Assembly: GCF_022539665.2 (NCBI RefSeq)
Contig: NC_081331.1
Location: 3,816,501-3,880,500 of the forward strand
Reading direction: 5' to 3'
DNA length: 64,000 nucleotides
Source: Daphnia carinata
Lineage: Eukaryota; Arthropoda; Branchiopoda; Diplostraca; Daphniidae
In this document: piece by piece, positions 1 through 11,883 of the stretch
Position numbering within the stretch: position 1 is the stretch's first letter
Layout: every line of letters starts with the position of its first letter
Translations under genes and position numbers: made by a program
The notes under the pieces: generated by a model
The model's database searches: none
Seen by the model: the letters and a program-made list of their open reading frames with translations, nothing else
What the model was told of the DNA's origin: nothing

Positions 1-2820
1 AATTCTTATAACGTAGTCTCTTTCTTTTTTTCTGCTCTTAAAATATATTGCTTACTGTTTTGCTTTACGGAGACCTACCGCTGCCAACAGGCCGTGACCT
101 AACGCTTTAAAGCTGGGCCACCAGCCACTCTTCTGTTGTTTCTCATTCGGCTCGGACTTGATCTCCCCCTGCGTTGAGGTGTTCGCCATCGCGACGGGTA
201 ACTTTTTATTTATATTTGAGGAGAACGAAAAAACAAAAACACTGTGGATTAAACAAGAAAAAAAAAAAAAAGGGGAAACACGAAACTCGTTTTTCTCAAT
301 TCATGTAATTATACTAGGGGCAGGTAACAACAACCGCAGTCTTATGTTAAATGGCGTATGAGTAGCTCTTTTCAGATTGAAATAACGACTGACCATCGTC
401 CAAAGAGGGAGTAATAAAAAGTCGACGATAGAACGACGTCGAGCCCGACAAGTCGTTAAGCCCTAGCGGATCACCATTATGTGGAAACTGAATTGGATAT
501 AGAAAGTTCCGCCTAAGTAATGGACTCTTAAGAACGTCCGAGGAACCGATGGCTTTTTCCCACTTGTAACTAGATACGAATGGGCAACGCATGCAAATGA
601 AGTCGCGGCAAGCTCTTCTCTTCTTGTCTTCCTCCAGTTGGATTTCCAGTGTTTTGGATATGTTTATTCTCCTCTGTATATAAATACGCAGCCATCGCTG
701 ATTATCGTTTCGGTTGGTTATTGGTTGTCTACATTTATTGCTATACGAGCTATGATGACTACGACCAGACGTATCATCATAAAGATTCGTATTTACAGCC
801 TTTTCTGTTTTCAATGGGTGATTCATATACACGAAAAACAAATGTAATTTTGGATTGTTTAGTCGTCTGCAGCATATACAAACGCCATCTATTAAGTATT
901 TATAAAAGCACGGCCTGCTATCTATGATTTTTTACCTACAGCAAAGTCGAATATTTATCCTGGATAACGCTGTCGCATACTGGCGCGCTATTATTAGCAG
1001 CACGAATGTTCAGTGTATTTAAAAAACAGCTGACTTAATGAAAAATTGAACAATTTTCCCGGAATCAGTATTTAAGTTTAAATACATTCTGAGATATTCA
1101 ACCAATTTCAGTGTCAGGTTTGCCGATGTTTGATGCAAAGTTCCCAAGTTGATTCCCTTCGCTTTTTTCATTTTATTAAGCCTAATGTAAAAAAAAAAAC
1201 CAATTTTCATGTTTAGAGATCAATTTCGAATCGGAATTATATATTTTTAATGTGTCGCTTTTAGATGATTGAATTTTGGGAAAAAAATTTAAACCCGAAA
1301 AAATAAGCCCAGCTTATCCGTCTTATAAAAATTGCTTGGTAGTTTGCGAGGCCTCCGCTAGATGCTATCACACTCGGGTGACCTTAACTGCGAAAAAGCA
1401 AAAAATTTTAAGCCCGACTTTTTCTTTTAAAATTTTTTTAACAAACAGCAAGCAATAATACATACAATTAAAATTTAACAGGGATCACGAAAATAAACTT
1501 AGTTTTTATGTAGAATTTACGGTTTTTGAATAATCTAAAGTATAAAAGCAGATGCGCAATAACAACTATGATAGCGCTGTATTGCTCTATAACTATTTTG
1601 AGTGCGCATAATTCAATAACCTTATAGATTACGGGCAAACTAACGTGTTAGTTAGAATTGGCGTTCAATTTTGAGTCTTACCTGTTTATTTTTTTTCGAA
1701 TTCTGAGAGATGTCGCGTTTTGATGATTTTCGTAAAAATAAAAACTTTTTCAATTTTCGTCAAATTCGAGATTTCGTTAAAAATACATAATTCTGATTCG
1801 AAATTGATCGCTGATCACGAAAATGGGGTGTATTTTTATATTAGGCTTCTACTTTTTGAATTATCCGTAAAAAACAGAAAATCAAAATGGCTTCCCGCAT
1901 GCGTATTTCTAATTCAAAACAAGCGACTAAAATTTGTCTGCTAGCCCCCCATTTAGTGTCATCCAGTGGTTTGACGTGTGTACGTCCTTAAATGTATCCT
2001 GGCATCTATTTGTGAAATTTAGGCGAATACAAACGTGTCTTTTGTGTTCCTGAATTGTGTATTGGATTTGAAGTTGATTGGATGTTCCGTCTCTAAATGT
2101 GTGTAAGTGTATACTTAATTGGTATTTCCGCATCTTAGCATTACGACATCACCTTTTACTTTCTTCAAATGACATGACTAAATTTTTTTCGGATGGTGAC
2201 TTGTCCGCGATGCCTTTTTTTTGCATCATCGCTGTTTTTTTCTTTTCATATGGCGGCCATTTTTTGCCCGCCATATCATTTCCTCTCAACACGTTGTGGG
2301 CCGTTGTTGCCCACCAGCAATTTTTTGGCTAGATTTCTCCCTACCCCAGATCTACGTTTTTTTTTTTTTTTTTTACAGTTTCTTTCTTTTATTGCAAATG
2401 ATTTGCATTTTCTTGGCTTTTCACCGACAAAACACAAATTGAGATTTGCTTTTTTTCTCTTTCGTTTTGTAAACTATTTGAAAAGTTAGTAAAATCGTTA
2501 GTATACCTACACCAAGTAAGAAAAAAAGGGTGAGATTGATTAAGGCAGGGACTAAAGCAAACCCGAACCGTTACAGCTACAACTAACAACCGTGGATCGA
2601 AAGGGAAGTGCAAATTGCAATTTCAGTGCATAGTGAAATACTCGTAAAGCCAATATGCTTAAAGGGAAACTAAGGTAGGGAAAAAGGAATGAGGAACACG
2701 TTGATATGACACAGATCACAACAAATGGAAAAAGTAAAAAAAAAAGCCGATTCGGCCATACTAAACCGTACCATCTTCTTTTCTTCTTAATCCAAATGGG
2801 CGTGAATCTCTGGTTCTCGA
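1..2820. other. AT-rich intergenic stretch, no supportable gene
   Basis: This stretch is AT-rich with many homopolymer runs. The longest open frame is 164 codons on the minus strand (347-841); it has no recognisable motif, and several overlapping frames are open around 640-930, so I do not call a gene. Positions 960-1,600 belong to the dispersed repeat listed separately. Positions 2,190-2,460 are pyrimidine-rich with long T runs. I see no RNA gene. Confidence 0.5.
960..1600 (+). repeat. Dispersed repeat, copy 1 (diverged)
   Basis: This segment resembles 11,300-11,665 and 22,925-23,300. Shared landmarks in order are a 'ctggcgcgct' block near 980, a 'cagtgtatttaaaaaacag' block near 1,014, 'gatattcaaccaattt' near 1,093, an 'aagcccgac' tract near 1,410 between T/A-rich flanks, and 'gcgcaataac' followed by 'atgatagcgctg' near 1,556-1,580. 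It is the most diverged of the three copies. No coding frame follows the similarity, so a non-autonomous transposon relic is the likeliest reading; the class is unknown. Confidence 0.6.
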
Positions 2821-2823
2821 GGC

Positions 2824-4905
2824 GGCGACCTTGTAGCTCCCACGACGATCCTCGTTGGGCCTTTTCGGTCCTTTGGCCGGCCAATCTAGATACATAAAAG
2901 ACAAAAAAACACAGTTAGTACACTTTAATTTATCAATGATACCTTTTATGGCGACGATCCCACGGCGATCTTGTAGCTCCCACGACGATCCTCGTTGGGC
3001 CTTTTCGGTCCTTTGGCCGGCCAATCTAGATACATAAAAGACAAAAAAACACAGTTAGTACACTTTAATTTATCAATGATACCTTTTATGGCGACGATCC
3101 CACGGCGATCTTGTAGCTCCCATGACGATCCTCGTTGGGCCTTTTCGGTCCTTTGGCCGGCCAATCTAGATACATAAAAGACAAAAAAACACAGTTAGTA
3201 CACTTTAATTTATCAATGATACCTTTTATGGCGACGATCCCACGGCGATCTTGTAGCTCCCACGACGATCCTCGTTGGGCCTTTTCGGTCCTTTGGCCGG
3301 CCAATCTAGATACATAAAAGACAAAAAAACACAGTTAGTGCACTTTAATTTATCAATGATACCTTTTATGGCGACGATCCCACGGCGATCTTGTAGCTCC
3401 CACGACGATCCTCGTTGGGCCTTTTCGGTCCTTTTGCCGGCCAATCTAGATACATAAAAGACAAAAAAACACAGTTAGTGCACTTTAATTTATCAATGAT
3501 ACCTTTTATGGCGACGATCCCACGGCGATCTTGTAGCTCCCACGACGATCCTCGTTGGGCCTTTTCGGTCCTTTTGCCGGCCAATCTAGATACATAAAAG
3601 ACAAAAAAACACAGTTAGTACACTTTAATTTATCAATGATACCTTTTATGGCGACGATCCCACGGCGATCTTGTAGCTCCCACGACGATTCTCGTTGGGC
3701 CTTTTCGGTCCTTTGGCCGGCCAATCTAGATACATAAAAGACAAAAAAACACATTTAGTACACTTTAATTTATCAATGATACCTTTTATGGCGACGATCC
3801 CACGGCGATCTTGTAGCTCCCACGACGATTCTCGTTGGGCCTTTTCGGTCCTTTGGCCGGCCAATCTAGATACATAAAAGACAAAAAAACACAGTTAGTA
3901 CACTTTAATTTATCAATGATACCTTTTATGGCGACGATCCCACGGCGATCTTGTAGCTCCCACGACGATCCTCGTTGGGCCTTTTCGGTCCTTTGGCCGG
4001 CCAATCTAGATACATAAAAGACAAAAAAACACAGTTAGTACACTTTAATTTATCAATGATACCTTTTATGGCGACGATCCCACGGCGATCTTGTAGCTCC
4101 CACGACGATCCTCGTTGGGCCTTTTCGGTCCTTTGGCCGGCCAATCTAGATACATAAAAGACAAAAAAACACAGTTAGTACAGTTTAATTTATCAATGAT
4201 ACCTTTTATGGCGACGATCCCACGGCGATCTTGTAGCTCCCACGACGATTCTCGTTGGGCCTTTTCGGTCCTTTGGCCGGCCAATCTAGATACATAAAAG
4301 ACAAAAAAACACAGTTAGTACACTTTAATTTATCAATGATACCTTTTATGGCGACGATCCCACGGCGATCTTGTAACTCCCACGACGATCCTCGTTGGGC
4401 CTTTTCGGTCCTTTGGCCGGCCAATCTAGATACATAAAAGACAAAAAAACACAGTTAGTACACTTTAATTTATCAATGATACCTTTTATGGCGACGATCC
4501 CACGGCGATCTTGTAGCTCCCACGACGATTCTCGTTGGGCCTTTTCGGTCCTTTGGCCGGCCAATCTAGATACATAAAAGACAAAAAAACACATTTAGTA
4601 CACTTTAATTTATCAATGATACCTTTTATGGCGACGATCCCACGGCGATCTTGTAGCTCCCACGACGATCCTCGTTGGGCCTTTTCGGTCCTTTGGCCGG
4701 CCAATCTAGATACATAAAAGACAAAAAAACACAGTTAGTACACTTTAATTTATCAATGATACCTTTTATGGCGACGATCCCACGGCGATCTTGTAGCTCC
4801 CACGACGATTCTCGTTGGGCCTTTTCGATCCTTTGGCCGGCCAATCTAGATACATAAAAGACAAAAAAACACAGTTAGTACACTTTAACGTATCACTGAT
4901 ACCTG
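2824..4905. repeat. 140-bp tandem repeat array, about 15 copies
   Basis: A 140-bp unit repeats about 15 times head to tail: the block 'ctcgttgggccttttcgg' recurs every 140 bp from 2,851 to 4,811. Copies differ at only a few positions, for example c/t at 'cgatcctcg' (3,690, 3,830, 4,250, 4,530, 4,810), 'ggccggcc' changed to 'tgccggcc' near 3,433 and 3,573, and 'cagttagt' changed to 'catttagt' near 3,753 and 4,593. Most units carry the 8-bp palindrome ggccggcc. The final unit decays after about 4,888. Because 140 is not a multiple of three, open frames inside it are repeat artefacts. Confidence 0.97.
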
Positions 4906-5859
4906 TTTTTGGTGTCGCCGATCCTCGGTGTCCCGCGGTCCACGTTGACGCCCAGAGATTGCCCTCCTAATTCATTGAGAACGAAATAAAAAAAAGAACA
5001 AAGAATCGCTTTTGATTAATCAAATAACAACACCTGTCTGCTTAACGCTAGCACATATCAAGTACACGAATGACAAACAGTTTTTGACAGATAGGTCCTG
5101 AAAAAAAATTTATCGTTAATGGTGAACAGGTTAGGGAAGTTGTTGGGTTGTTAATGTTAGTAGTGTGTTGGCATATTGTGCTAAGAGGTTTGATTGCCAG
5201 TTGGTGTGCAAATTGCAAAAGGAAAATGTGGGAAATATACGGAGTGCATTGCAAGGAGGCAGTGTGGTGCAAAAGTAACCCGTGTGACGATGATTGTGCC
5301 CTAATCATCGTTTTTTTCTAATCTATCTTATGCTAACTAGACTATACACCCGTGCGAAGGCAAAACCCGGTGCTTATATGAGGCTTTCGTGGTGTGAGCT
5401 TGATTGAGAAGGCGTGAAACACTACACAAAACACCCGGAGAGATCTATCTACACTAGTGTGCACCGTGCAAGTGTGTGAACTACTGATCGGAATAGCGGA
5501 TTTTTTTTTCTTTTTTTTTTTTAAATTGAATTGCTCGAGGACATTGATGTATTCGAGGTCACTGCTTATGGGTAGATCAATAAGGGTGAAATTGGCATTT
5601 CCTCCGATTATGCTGAAATGTTCCAAAAGCCATTGACCTTCAGGTTTACGTTACCTCTCCTTTTAAATTTTGTTGCCAAGAAGTGTTTTCATCTATTTTC
5701 ATTCAGAATTCAGGAGCATAGAAATGCCCTTGTCTGACATTCAACTTCATGCTGTGTGGGGCGAAAAAAAAGGAAAGGGTAATAATATTGATGGTTACGT
5801 CATACTGTAATGGTACACCCGCTGGGGATGGCGAGCAACATCAGGGTGACATCAAATCG
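4906..5859. other. Intergenic, nothing identified
   Basis: Short opposing open frames (minus 5,048-5,308 and 5,342-5,626) lack recognisable domains and look like chance frames. There is a T-rich run near 5,500-5,522. I see no gene. Confidence 0.5.
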
Positions 5860-5895
5860 TATAAAATGGTACAGCAGAGCCAACTACAATCAGTC
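5860..5895 (+). promoter_or_regulatory. TATA box and initiator of the YYT/AP repeat gene relic
   Basis: A TATAAAA box at 5,860-5,866 is followed by an arthropod initiator-like TCAGTC at 5,890-5,895. The roughly 30-bp spacing is canonical for a TATA-Inr core promoter. It lies 45 bp upstream of the predicted start codon at 5,935. The promoter thus looks intact although the gene it serves is broken. Confidence 0.7.
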
Positions 5896-5934
5896 GAGTT
5901 TTTATCTTCAGCAGCTTCAGTTCGTCGTGCAACA

Positions 5935-6645
5935 ATGGGTAAAGTATAACGTTTAATTAGAATAGAAATTGATGTTGATGTAATGCAAGGGTTCAGTGAA
6001 TGATTTCCTTAAATGAAATGTTGGAATGAAATTTTCAAACTTAATTCTGTACATTTGTTTGCAATGTTTCAAAGTTCTATGGCATGTTAGCAATAAATTA
6101 TGTCTTTCTTCCACGACTATAGGTATCTATGGCATTGCACTACTACTTACTGTACACTTATCGCTGGATCGAGCATAGGTGTGCCAATGGGTTCACCGGC
6201 TTCTAACTATGGTAGTTCTTAATATCAGACTTCAAGGGCTGCGCCGTACGACGTATGGAGCCCCCACTTGCTACAGTACAAAGGCGCCCGAGTACTACAC
6301 CACAACATATGCGGCTCCTACTTACCACTCGGAGGCCCCGAAATACTACGCCGCACCAAGCTATTATATAACAATGTACGCCACTCCAACATACTACACC
6401 GCAGCTGCGCCGTCTTACTACGCTGAAGCTCCAAGTTACTACACAGCAGTTGCCCCTTCGTACTACGTGGAACCTATAGCTACTACACCACAACTTATGC
6501 TGCCCCGCTTTACTACACCGCAAAAACGCCAGAGTACTACGCTACCACTTACGCCGCTCCCAGGTACTACACCGAGGCTCCAGCTTATTACACAACAACG
6601 TACGCCACTCTCAGCTATTACCCTGAGCGACCAAAGTATTATTAA
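5935..6645 (+). pseudogene. Frameshifted YYT/AP tyrosine-rich repeat protein
   Basis: Exon 1 would be only the start codon plus one base (5,935-5,938) before a gtaaag donor. The acceptor ends at 6,122, and the joined frame gives a short signal-peptide-like stretch (GIALLLTVHLSL) that stops near 6,175. From about 6,233 another frame encodes degenerate repeats such as TTYAAPTYHSEAPKYYAAP and APSYYAEAPSYY. At about 6,472 the repeat switches frame again and continues to a stop at 6,643-6,645 (SYYTTTYAAP, APRYYTEAP, ERPKYY). Such tyrosine-, proline- and alanine-rich repeats are familiar to me from secreted, probably cuticular, Daphnia proteins. With at least two frame breaks, this copy is a pseudogene or a badly assembled gene. 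Confidence 0.8.
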
Positions 6646-8817
6646 TTGTAAAAATTGTGCTGTCCATCAAGCTTGATGACGGGATGGTTAGGTCTTGTTT
6701 TATTATTTGCTGTCCTCGTTCCAAAATGAGTTATTACCCTGCCATGTACGTATTTATCTATAACTGGTCGTTGCATACGTATGTTGTTTCTAAATGAGAT
6801 GTTGAATACAGCCATAATGTCGTTACGGAATCCACCTGTTTTTATTCTTTATCACATAAAGCGGATGAAGCGATTTAAATTTATGTTCATACAACGTTGT
6901 AATTTCTAAACACAATAATGCATTAAGACGTATTAGTAAGAACTATATCATGCGTATTTGTAAATTTACTGTGACTTTATATATTCAATTGCGTAGCATG
7001 AAGTTGCATTGATTTATTGCGTTAGGGCATTGGTATTGTTATTGTTGTCGTGGTTAAAATCTATTTATCTTTCCTGTTTCATGATTGAATAGCAGGGTAT
7101 GGCGACATTTTTTTTCATCGCTTAAATAAATATGCCTAATATTCGGCAGAGATATCAGTTTCGGTTGGCCAGTTATGATTTCAGTTTTAGGGAAAATAGG
7201 CAAAAAGGTTGCGCTAAGCACTTGATTGACATACTAGTATCTAGACCTGCCCGGATGGAGATCATATTGCTGTACTATATGATCTCCATCTGATAGCTCT
7301 TACATCTCTATTCAGTTTTGCATTGGAATGGGGGGCCAATCCCATACCAATGCTTGACGTTTCGAGTTGTAATTGCTTACAGACTCTCGTACTAGTCCCC
7401 ATCATAGGGAGGGTACCATACCCAGTCGTTTCAAGTGCCGCTACATTAGGATGTTCACGCAACTATTATATACCGTGAATGACGACCCCAAACCATGTTG
7501 ATAACACAAGCGGGCATTTTCCGTCTTAAACTAACTCTCATTTAAATTCAGTGAAACTATTGCACAATGTAATAAATGAGCCGTTTCAAGAAAATAGTGA
7601 TAAAGAATATCCAAGGTAATTATAAAACAAAACACTTAAGTAAATGTTTAAAATTTTCAATTATTATGTAGCACTCACGAATTAGGGCGTGGCACCACGC
7701 ACCCTTAATGACATGCAAGAATACTCCATATCACCTTGCGGCCGATTTTGGCACTAATGCGTTCATGTATTGGCTTGGTGCTATTCTAGTTGTGAAGGGA
7801 AAGTAAGTTGGAGCCAATCTAGGTTTGTCATTATTTATTTTTGGCATTCGTATACCTGTATAAGTGGCTCTGTATGCAGCCCATTGCGTCTAGTGGGCCA
7901 TAATACTTCAATGATCCAGCTTTCTAAATTTCCGCTTTTGACAACCATGGCCTATGCCACATTCCCAGGGCTTATCAAGTCTAGTAGAAAAGTGTTTGTT
8001 CGTATTTACCGTACACTCTGTTGGCACCATGAATATTCCACAAAGGAATTTTTGAACGTTAGTTTACCAGGGCATATGCGTATAAGATTGGGTTCGATAT
8101 ATGATATACTTCCGCTTTTCTTTCGTTTTTCTCCTGAGTGAGTGAGTGATCTTCAGTGAGAGCATCTTGCAGGCATGTTGTAGCACAAAAAATTTTTTCT
8201 TTCAATTCCTGAATTCTTAATTTTATTATGCTAGGTGCTGCATTGTAATTGCAGAACAAAACCTGTACAACTATGATTCTTTTGTACAGCCGATGCAGTA
8301 TGGAATGCTTGAATCCTTATCTGACTAGAATGCAAGTGTCCAAAAAAGTGATGTGTTGCACTCAGTGTACTTATCTTAGTGGTACGACTTAAATCATTCT
8401 AATAGATAAACATCAAAGGGCAAAGATCTGCATCCTGACTGAGGTTCCTCAGCAAATGCAGTAGCAAGTTCCCATGCAAGTTTTAGCACACAACTTGTTC
8501 GTCTGTGATTCATCCCGAACATGCATGCAGTATGAAGTGATGGACAGGCAAATGTACAACTATATCTCATAAACATTGATCATCTGCCTTATATGTGTTC
8601 ATTGTTCTTCTAGGGGTGAAGTGTGGAAGATGCCAAAGGCCATTTTCATTACGTAGAGTGGAACTTAAATTTCTCTTGTTGGTTATTTCAAGGCAGTAAT
8701 AACTATGCTGTAAACAATTCATGAAACATGGTCATCTTTTCCTCTCAGTGATGAGGTGAGAAAAATTTATGGGGTAAATTAAAGAATCAATAAATTTCTT
8801 TTCTGGCAAAAAAGGCA
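6646..8817. other. Intergenic, no supportable gene
   Basis: This stretch is AT-rich. A plus-strand frame at 7,770-8,141 (123 codons) and minus frames at 7,262-7,462 and 8,059-8,259 show no motif, repeat or splice context that I trust. A candidate AATAAA lies near 7,125 but is far from the pseudogene stop. A short direct repeat of 'gatctccat' occurs near 7,260 and 7,282. Confidence 0.4.
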
Positions 8818-10620
8818 TTGCAGAAGCAAATCCGAAAAATGGGCAAAAAAGTTATTCGTTCCACCCATCCCATAAGAAAATGCTGCAGAGATCACCAAAG
8901 TATAGAGCAAATGATTTCCTGTGGTCTGATCAACATGCTAAATCCACAAGACGTAAGTCATTTCGTTCAAAGAATTCCTAATGAAGATTTTCAGTTTCTT
9001 CTGAAGAATCGAAAACATTCATCTTAAGGACATGATCCTGACCCGTAGCAATTATCTTCACACAATGGTTGCAACGATTTTCAAAACCGAACAGGATCCA
9101 AGTAACGTAATATTAAAAATTTCTAAATCCAAGTGTAGGCAGGTCTTGAATGGCAAACGAGCGCCTAATGGTTATGAAGTTCGCAGTTTGCTCCACTTTC
9201 CGCGCCATTTCAAAATCCTCGCTGCCAAAAGAGTTGTTTCTAACACTATTCTTCTGGACCGGCGCCCACAGAACTAAATTTACATGCAAAGAGTGGTCGT
9301 GAGGATTTGGCTGATCACTACAGTAAAAACTGCAGAGAGTGGGTAAACTTTTACGTTAAGTGACCAAAACGATTGTCATTATAATATGTTTTCGTAGGTG
9401 CGTATTGTACAACAACGATTTGTTAAATCCTTGGAGTATCATCGTTGCAAATACAATTCGACTGGGAGAAATACTGCCGGTAAGACGATTGTTTGGATTA
9501 ACCTACCTTAAAGCCAAAGATCTCTGTAGATTTTCGAAGAGCTCTTGATCGTATTATAGCAACGCATGCAGATGAAGATCTGCTGGATCACATTACCACA
9601 ATTTTTTACGACAATTATGGAAACGATCCCTTTAAATCGGTTGCGGTCGACTTCAAACATAAACTTAAGTAATCCATGCTTTTTGCCAGTTGATAAAGCA
9701 TTTTAAGGGTACTATTTGGCATCGGTTGTATTTTTCTGGAGGTTAAAGTCAAACAAGTATAGAAAGTACGGGAGCATTACAAAACTGAATGTCGCCACCC
9801 TTGACAGTGGATACAATTTGGAGTGCATTACCGTAAGTAAACTAGTGGAGCTTTGCAAATTTTTTAAAGAGATGTATCACCGTATGAACCGGGCATAACA
9901 GCGTTAAATTTTTTCACAGCTAGTTACTTCAAATAAATCCCCTGGTATGTTGCACATGTGACTATGTATTGTGCTTGGAAACGGCTGCCTGTGAGCTTTG
10001 CGCCCAGAGCATTGGTGAACACGGCACTCATTCGACGTAAAATACGTTTTTCACTCGTGCGTCATCAATGGGCATCATATAGTGAGTTCCTAGGTATGCA
10101 AGGAACTTTCGTCAGTGATAAGATTTGTGACTTTGTATCCCGGCAATTTTCAGGATTTAGGAAATATTTAACATCTCGAAGGCCACCAGTACAGCTGTTA
10201 GCTGCAGCTCCTAATCTATGTCGTCGCGGAATATGCGCTATGAGTAAGAAAAGAAAAAACAATGCCATGAGAAGTAAACCTTGGTAACCATTTTCTTCCT
10301 GGTTTTTACTTCTGTCTTTTATAAGTGACAAGATAATTTGAAGAAGCATATCTGGCCGATGACCGCTTCAATGTTGATTAAAATGGACGTGAACCGAATC
10401 CGCTTGCTGAAATCAGATATGGCTTCAAATTGATTGGAATCTATCGTAAATGCTGAAGCTCCCATTGTTTGCCTTAAGGGATGCCATATGAACCTTTGCT
10501 TAAAGTAAGGCAATCTGAATGCAGTCGTACTACAATACGTACATGAAGTTGTATCGCAAGTCAAATGTATGGCGAAAAATTTCGATCCTGATTCAGTTTA
10601 AGCCGAAGAACAATAATGGA
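8818..10620 (+). pseudogene. Decayed coding relic of unknown family
   Basis: Several plus-strand segments read like protein but lie in different frames separated by stops: about 8,818-9,027 (includes IEQMISCGLINMLNPQDVSH), about 9,060-9,275 (FKTEQDPSNVILKISKSKCR), about 9,268-9,345 (LHAKSGREDLADHYSKNCRE), 9,540-9,672 (LDRIIATHADEDLLDHITTI, ending in a stop), about 9,800-9,890, 9,958-10,287 and about 10,343-10,400. The run of same-strand fragments suggests a once-long gene or element ORF, now interrupted by stops and frameshifts. I do not recognise the family and cannot exclude that some fragments are chance frames. Confidence 0.35.
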
Positions 10621-10714
10621 ACTTTACTTTCTAGTCTTCTCCAACAGACAGTCGTTTTACAAATCTACACCACGTATTACGGGGGGAATAGCTAAGTTTT
10701 TGAAAAAAAATAAA

Positions 10715-11584
10715 ATAAAAAATGGGAAAAGTCGGGCTTATTTTGTAGGGCTTATTTTAAAAGCTGGCCGAACATAATTTCCCGCGGACAGCGCTGCAAA
10801 TTCACCAGCCTCTAGCGGCTGAAATCAAAACTATTTTTTGACATATGATTCTCATTGTTTACTTTGTTGTTACGTTGAAAGCATGTATTTGAGTTTACTT
10901 CATCGGAATAGCTTGTTGTTTTTACCTCCACCCCTATTATTGATGTGCAAATTTTACGCTGCTTCGTTACCAACACAAAATATAAGCTGTTGGGCATAGA
11001 ACAAGATAAGGAAGGAAACAAGTGGTTGTGATAAAAAAAAAAGCATCAGCACCACTGGCAAGAATGTAAACATGAAGACTTGTTATGGACAATATCTACA
11101 ATTGGTACAAATGACACATGGGGTGAAACCACAGTATGACGAAATAGCTTGACGACGTATGACAACCGCAAAGTACGCTACAGCGCTAGCACGATGCAGC
11201 AGAAAAATCGGTGAGTGTATGCAGAGAATTACCTAGAAATCTGACCGGGAGGCGGCGATTTTTTTCATTAAGTTAATCGTTTTTGAAATAGTAAATTCTA
11301 CTGCATCACGCTAGCGCTGTACCGTATTGGCGCGCTAGCATTGCGTCAAATGTTCGGTGTATTTAAAAAACAATTAACTTAATGAAAGAAATAGCAATTT
11401 TACCGGAATCAGCATTCAATTTTGAGTATATCCTGTGATATTCAACCAATTCCGATGGGTTTCAATTTTTTCAGAAAAATTTTTAAGCCCGACCGAGAAA
11501 TCTCGGGCTTATTTAGTCGGCCTTATTTAGTCGGCCTTAAAAATTTTTTCGGTCAGTGTATGTAGAGAATTAACCAGAAATGTG
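10715..11584. repeat. Dispersed repeat copy 2 with an inverted neighbouring block
   Basis: Positions 10,740-10,990 read in reverse complement match 22,670-22,910 (shared 'aataggggtggag' and 'gcacatc' blocks and the 'ctagaggctg'/'cctctagcggctg' block). Positions 11,300-11,580 match 22,925-23,170 in direct orientation ('ggcgcgctagcattgcgtc', 'gatattcaaccaattccgat'). Hairpin-forming 'aagcccgac...gtcgggctt'-type tracts occur near 10,730 and 11,490. A terminal-repeat-like block 'gtgtatg.agagaatta' occurs at about 11,215 and again at about 11,555. Different orientations of the two halves indicate rearranged or nested insertions. Confidence 0.7.
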
Positions 11585-11883
11585 ACCGGTAGATGACAAT
11601 AGCAGTAAAAACAGAAAAAAGGCCAATATTTTTATTTTTATTTTGGGTTAAACGGATTGCCATTATGGCAATCCGTTTTACCTATGGCAATCCGTTTTAC
11701 ATAAAAAAAAAAAAAAATGGCGGAAAAAAAAATCGCACTTTTTTCTTTTTTTCCGACACGTAGCCATCTACCGCTCAGACTCATTATTACTGGCGTAGGC
11801 AATTTCAGTCCATTGGATGCCATTTGCAGTTAGTTCAGTAGCGTGAATGGAGAATAACGCGTGGCTGGAGGAACAATTGAAAA

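Noticed and set aside
347-841. 164-codon minus-strand ORF as a gene
   Set aside because: No motif, no splice context, and equally long alternative frames overlap it; kept only as a remark.
2552-4857. Many 60-80-codon open frames in the tandem array
   Set aside because: They recur every 140 bp on both strands and shift frame between units; they are repeat artefacts.
2824-4905. CRISPR-like array of regularly spaced repeats
   Set aside because: The whole 140-bp unit is repeated with no unique spacers, so it is a tandem satellite. The context is eukaryotic.
6203-6523. 106-codon minus-strand ORF
   Set aside because: It is the antisense shadow of the YYT/AP pseudogene.
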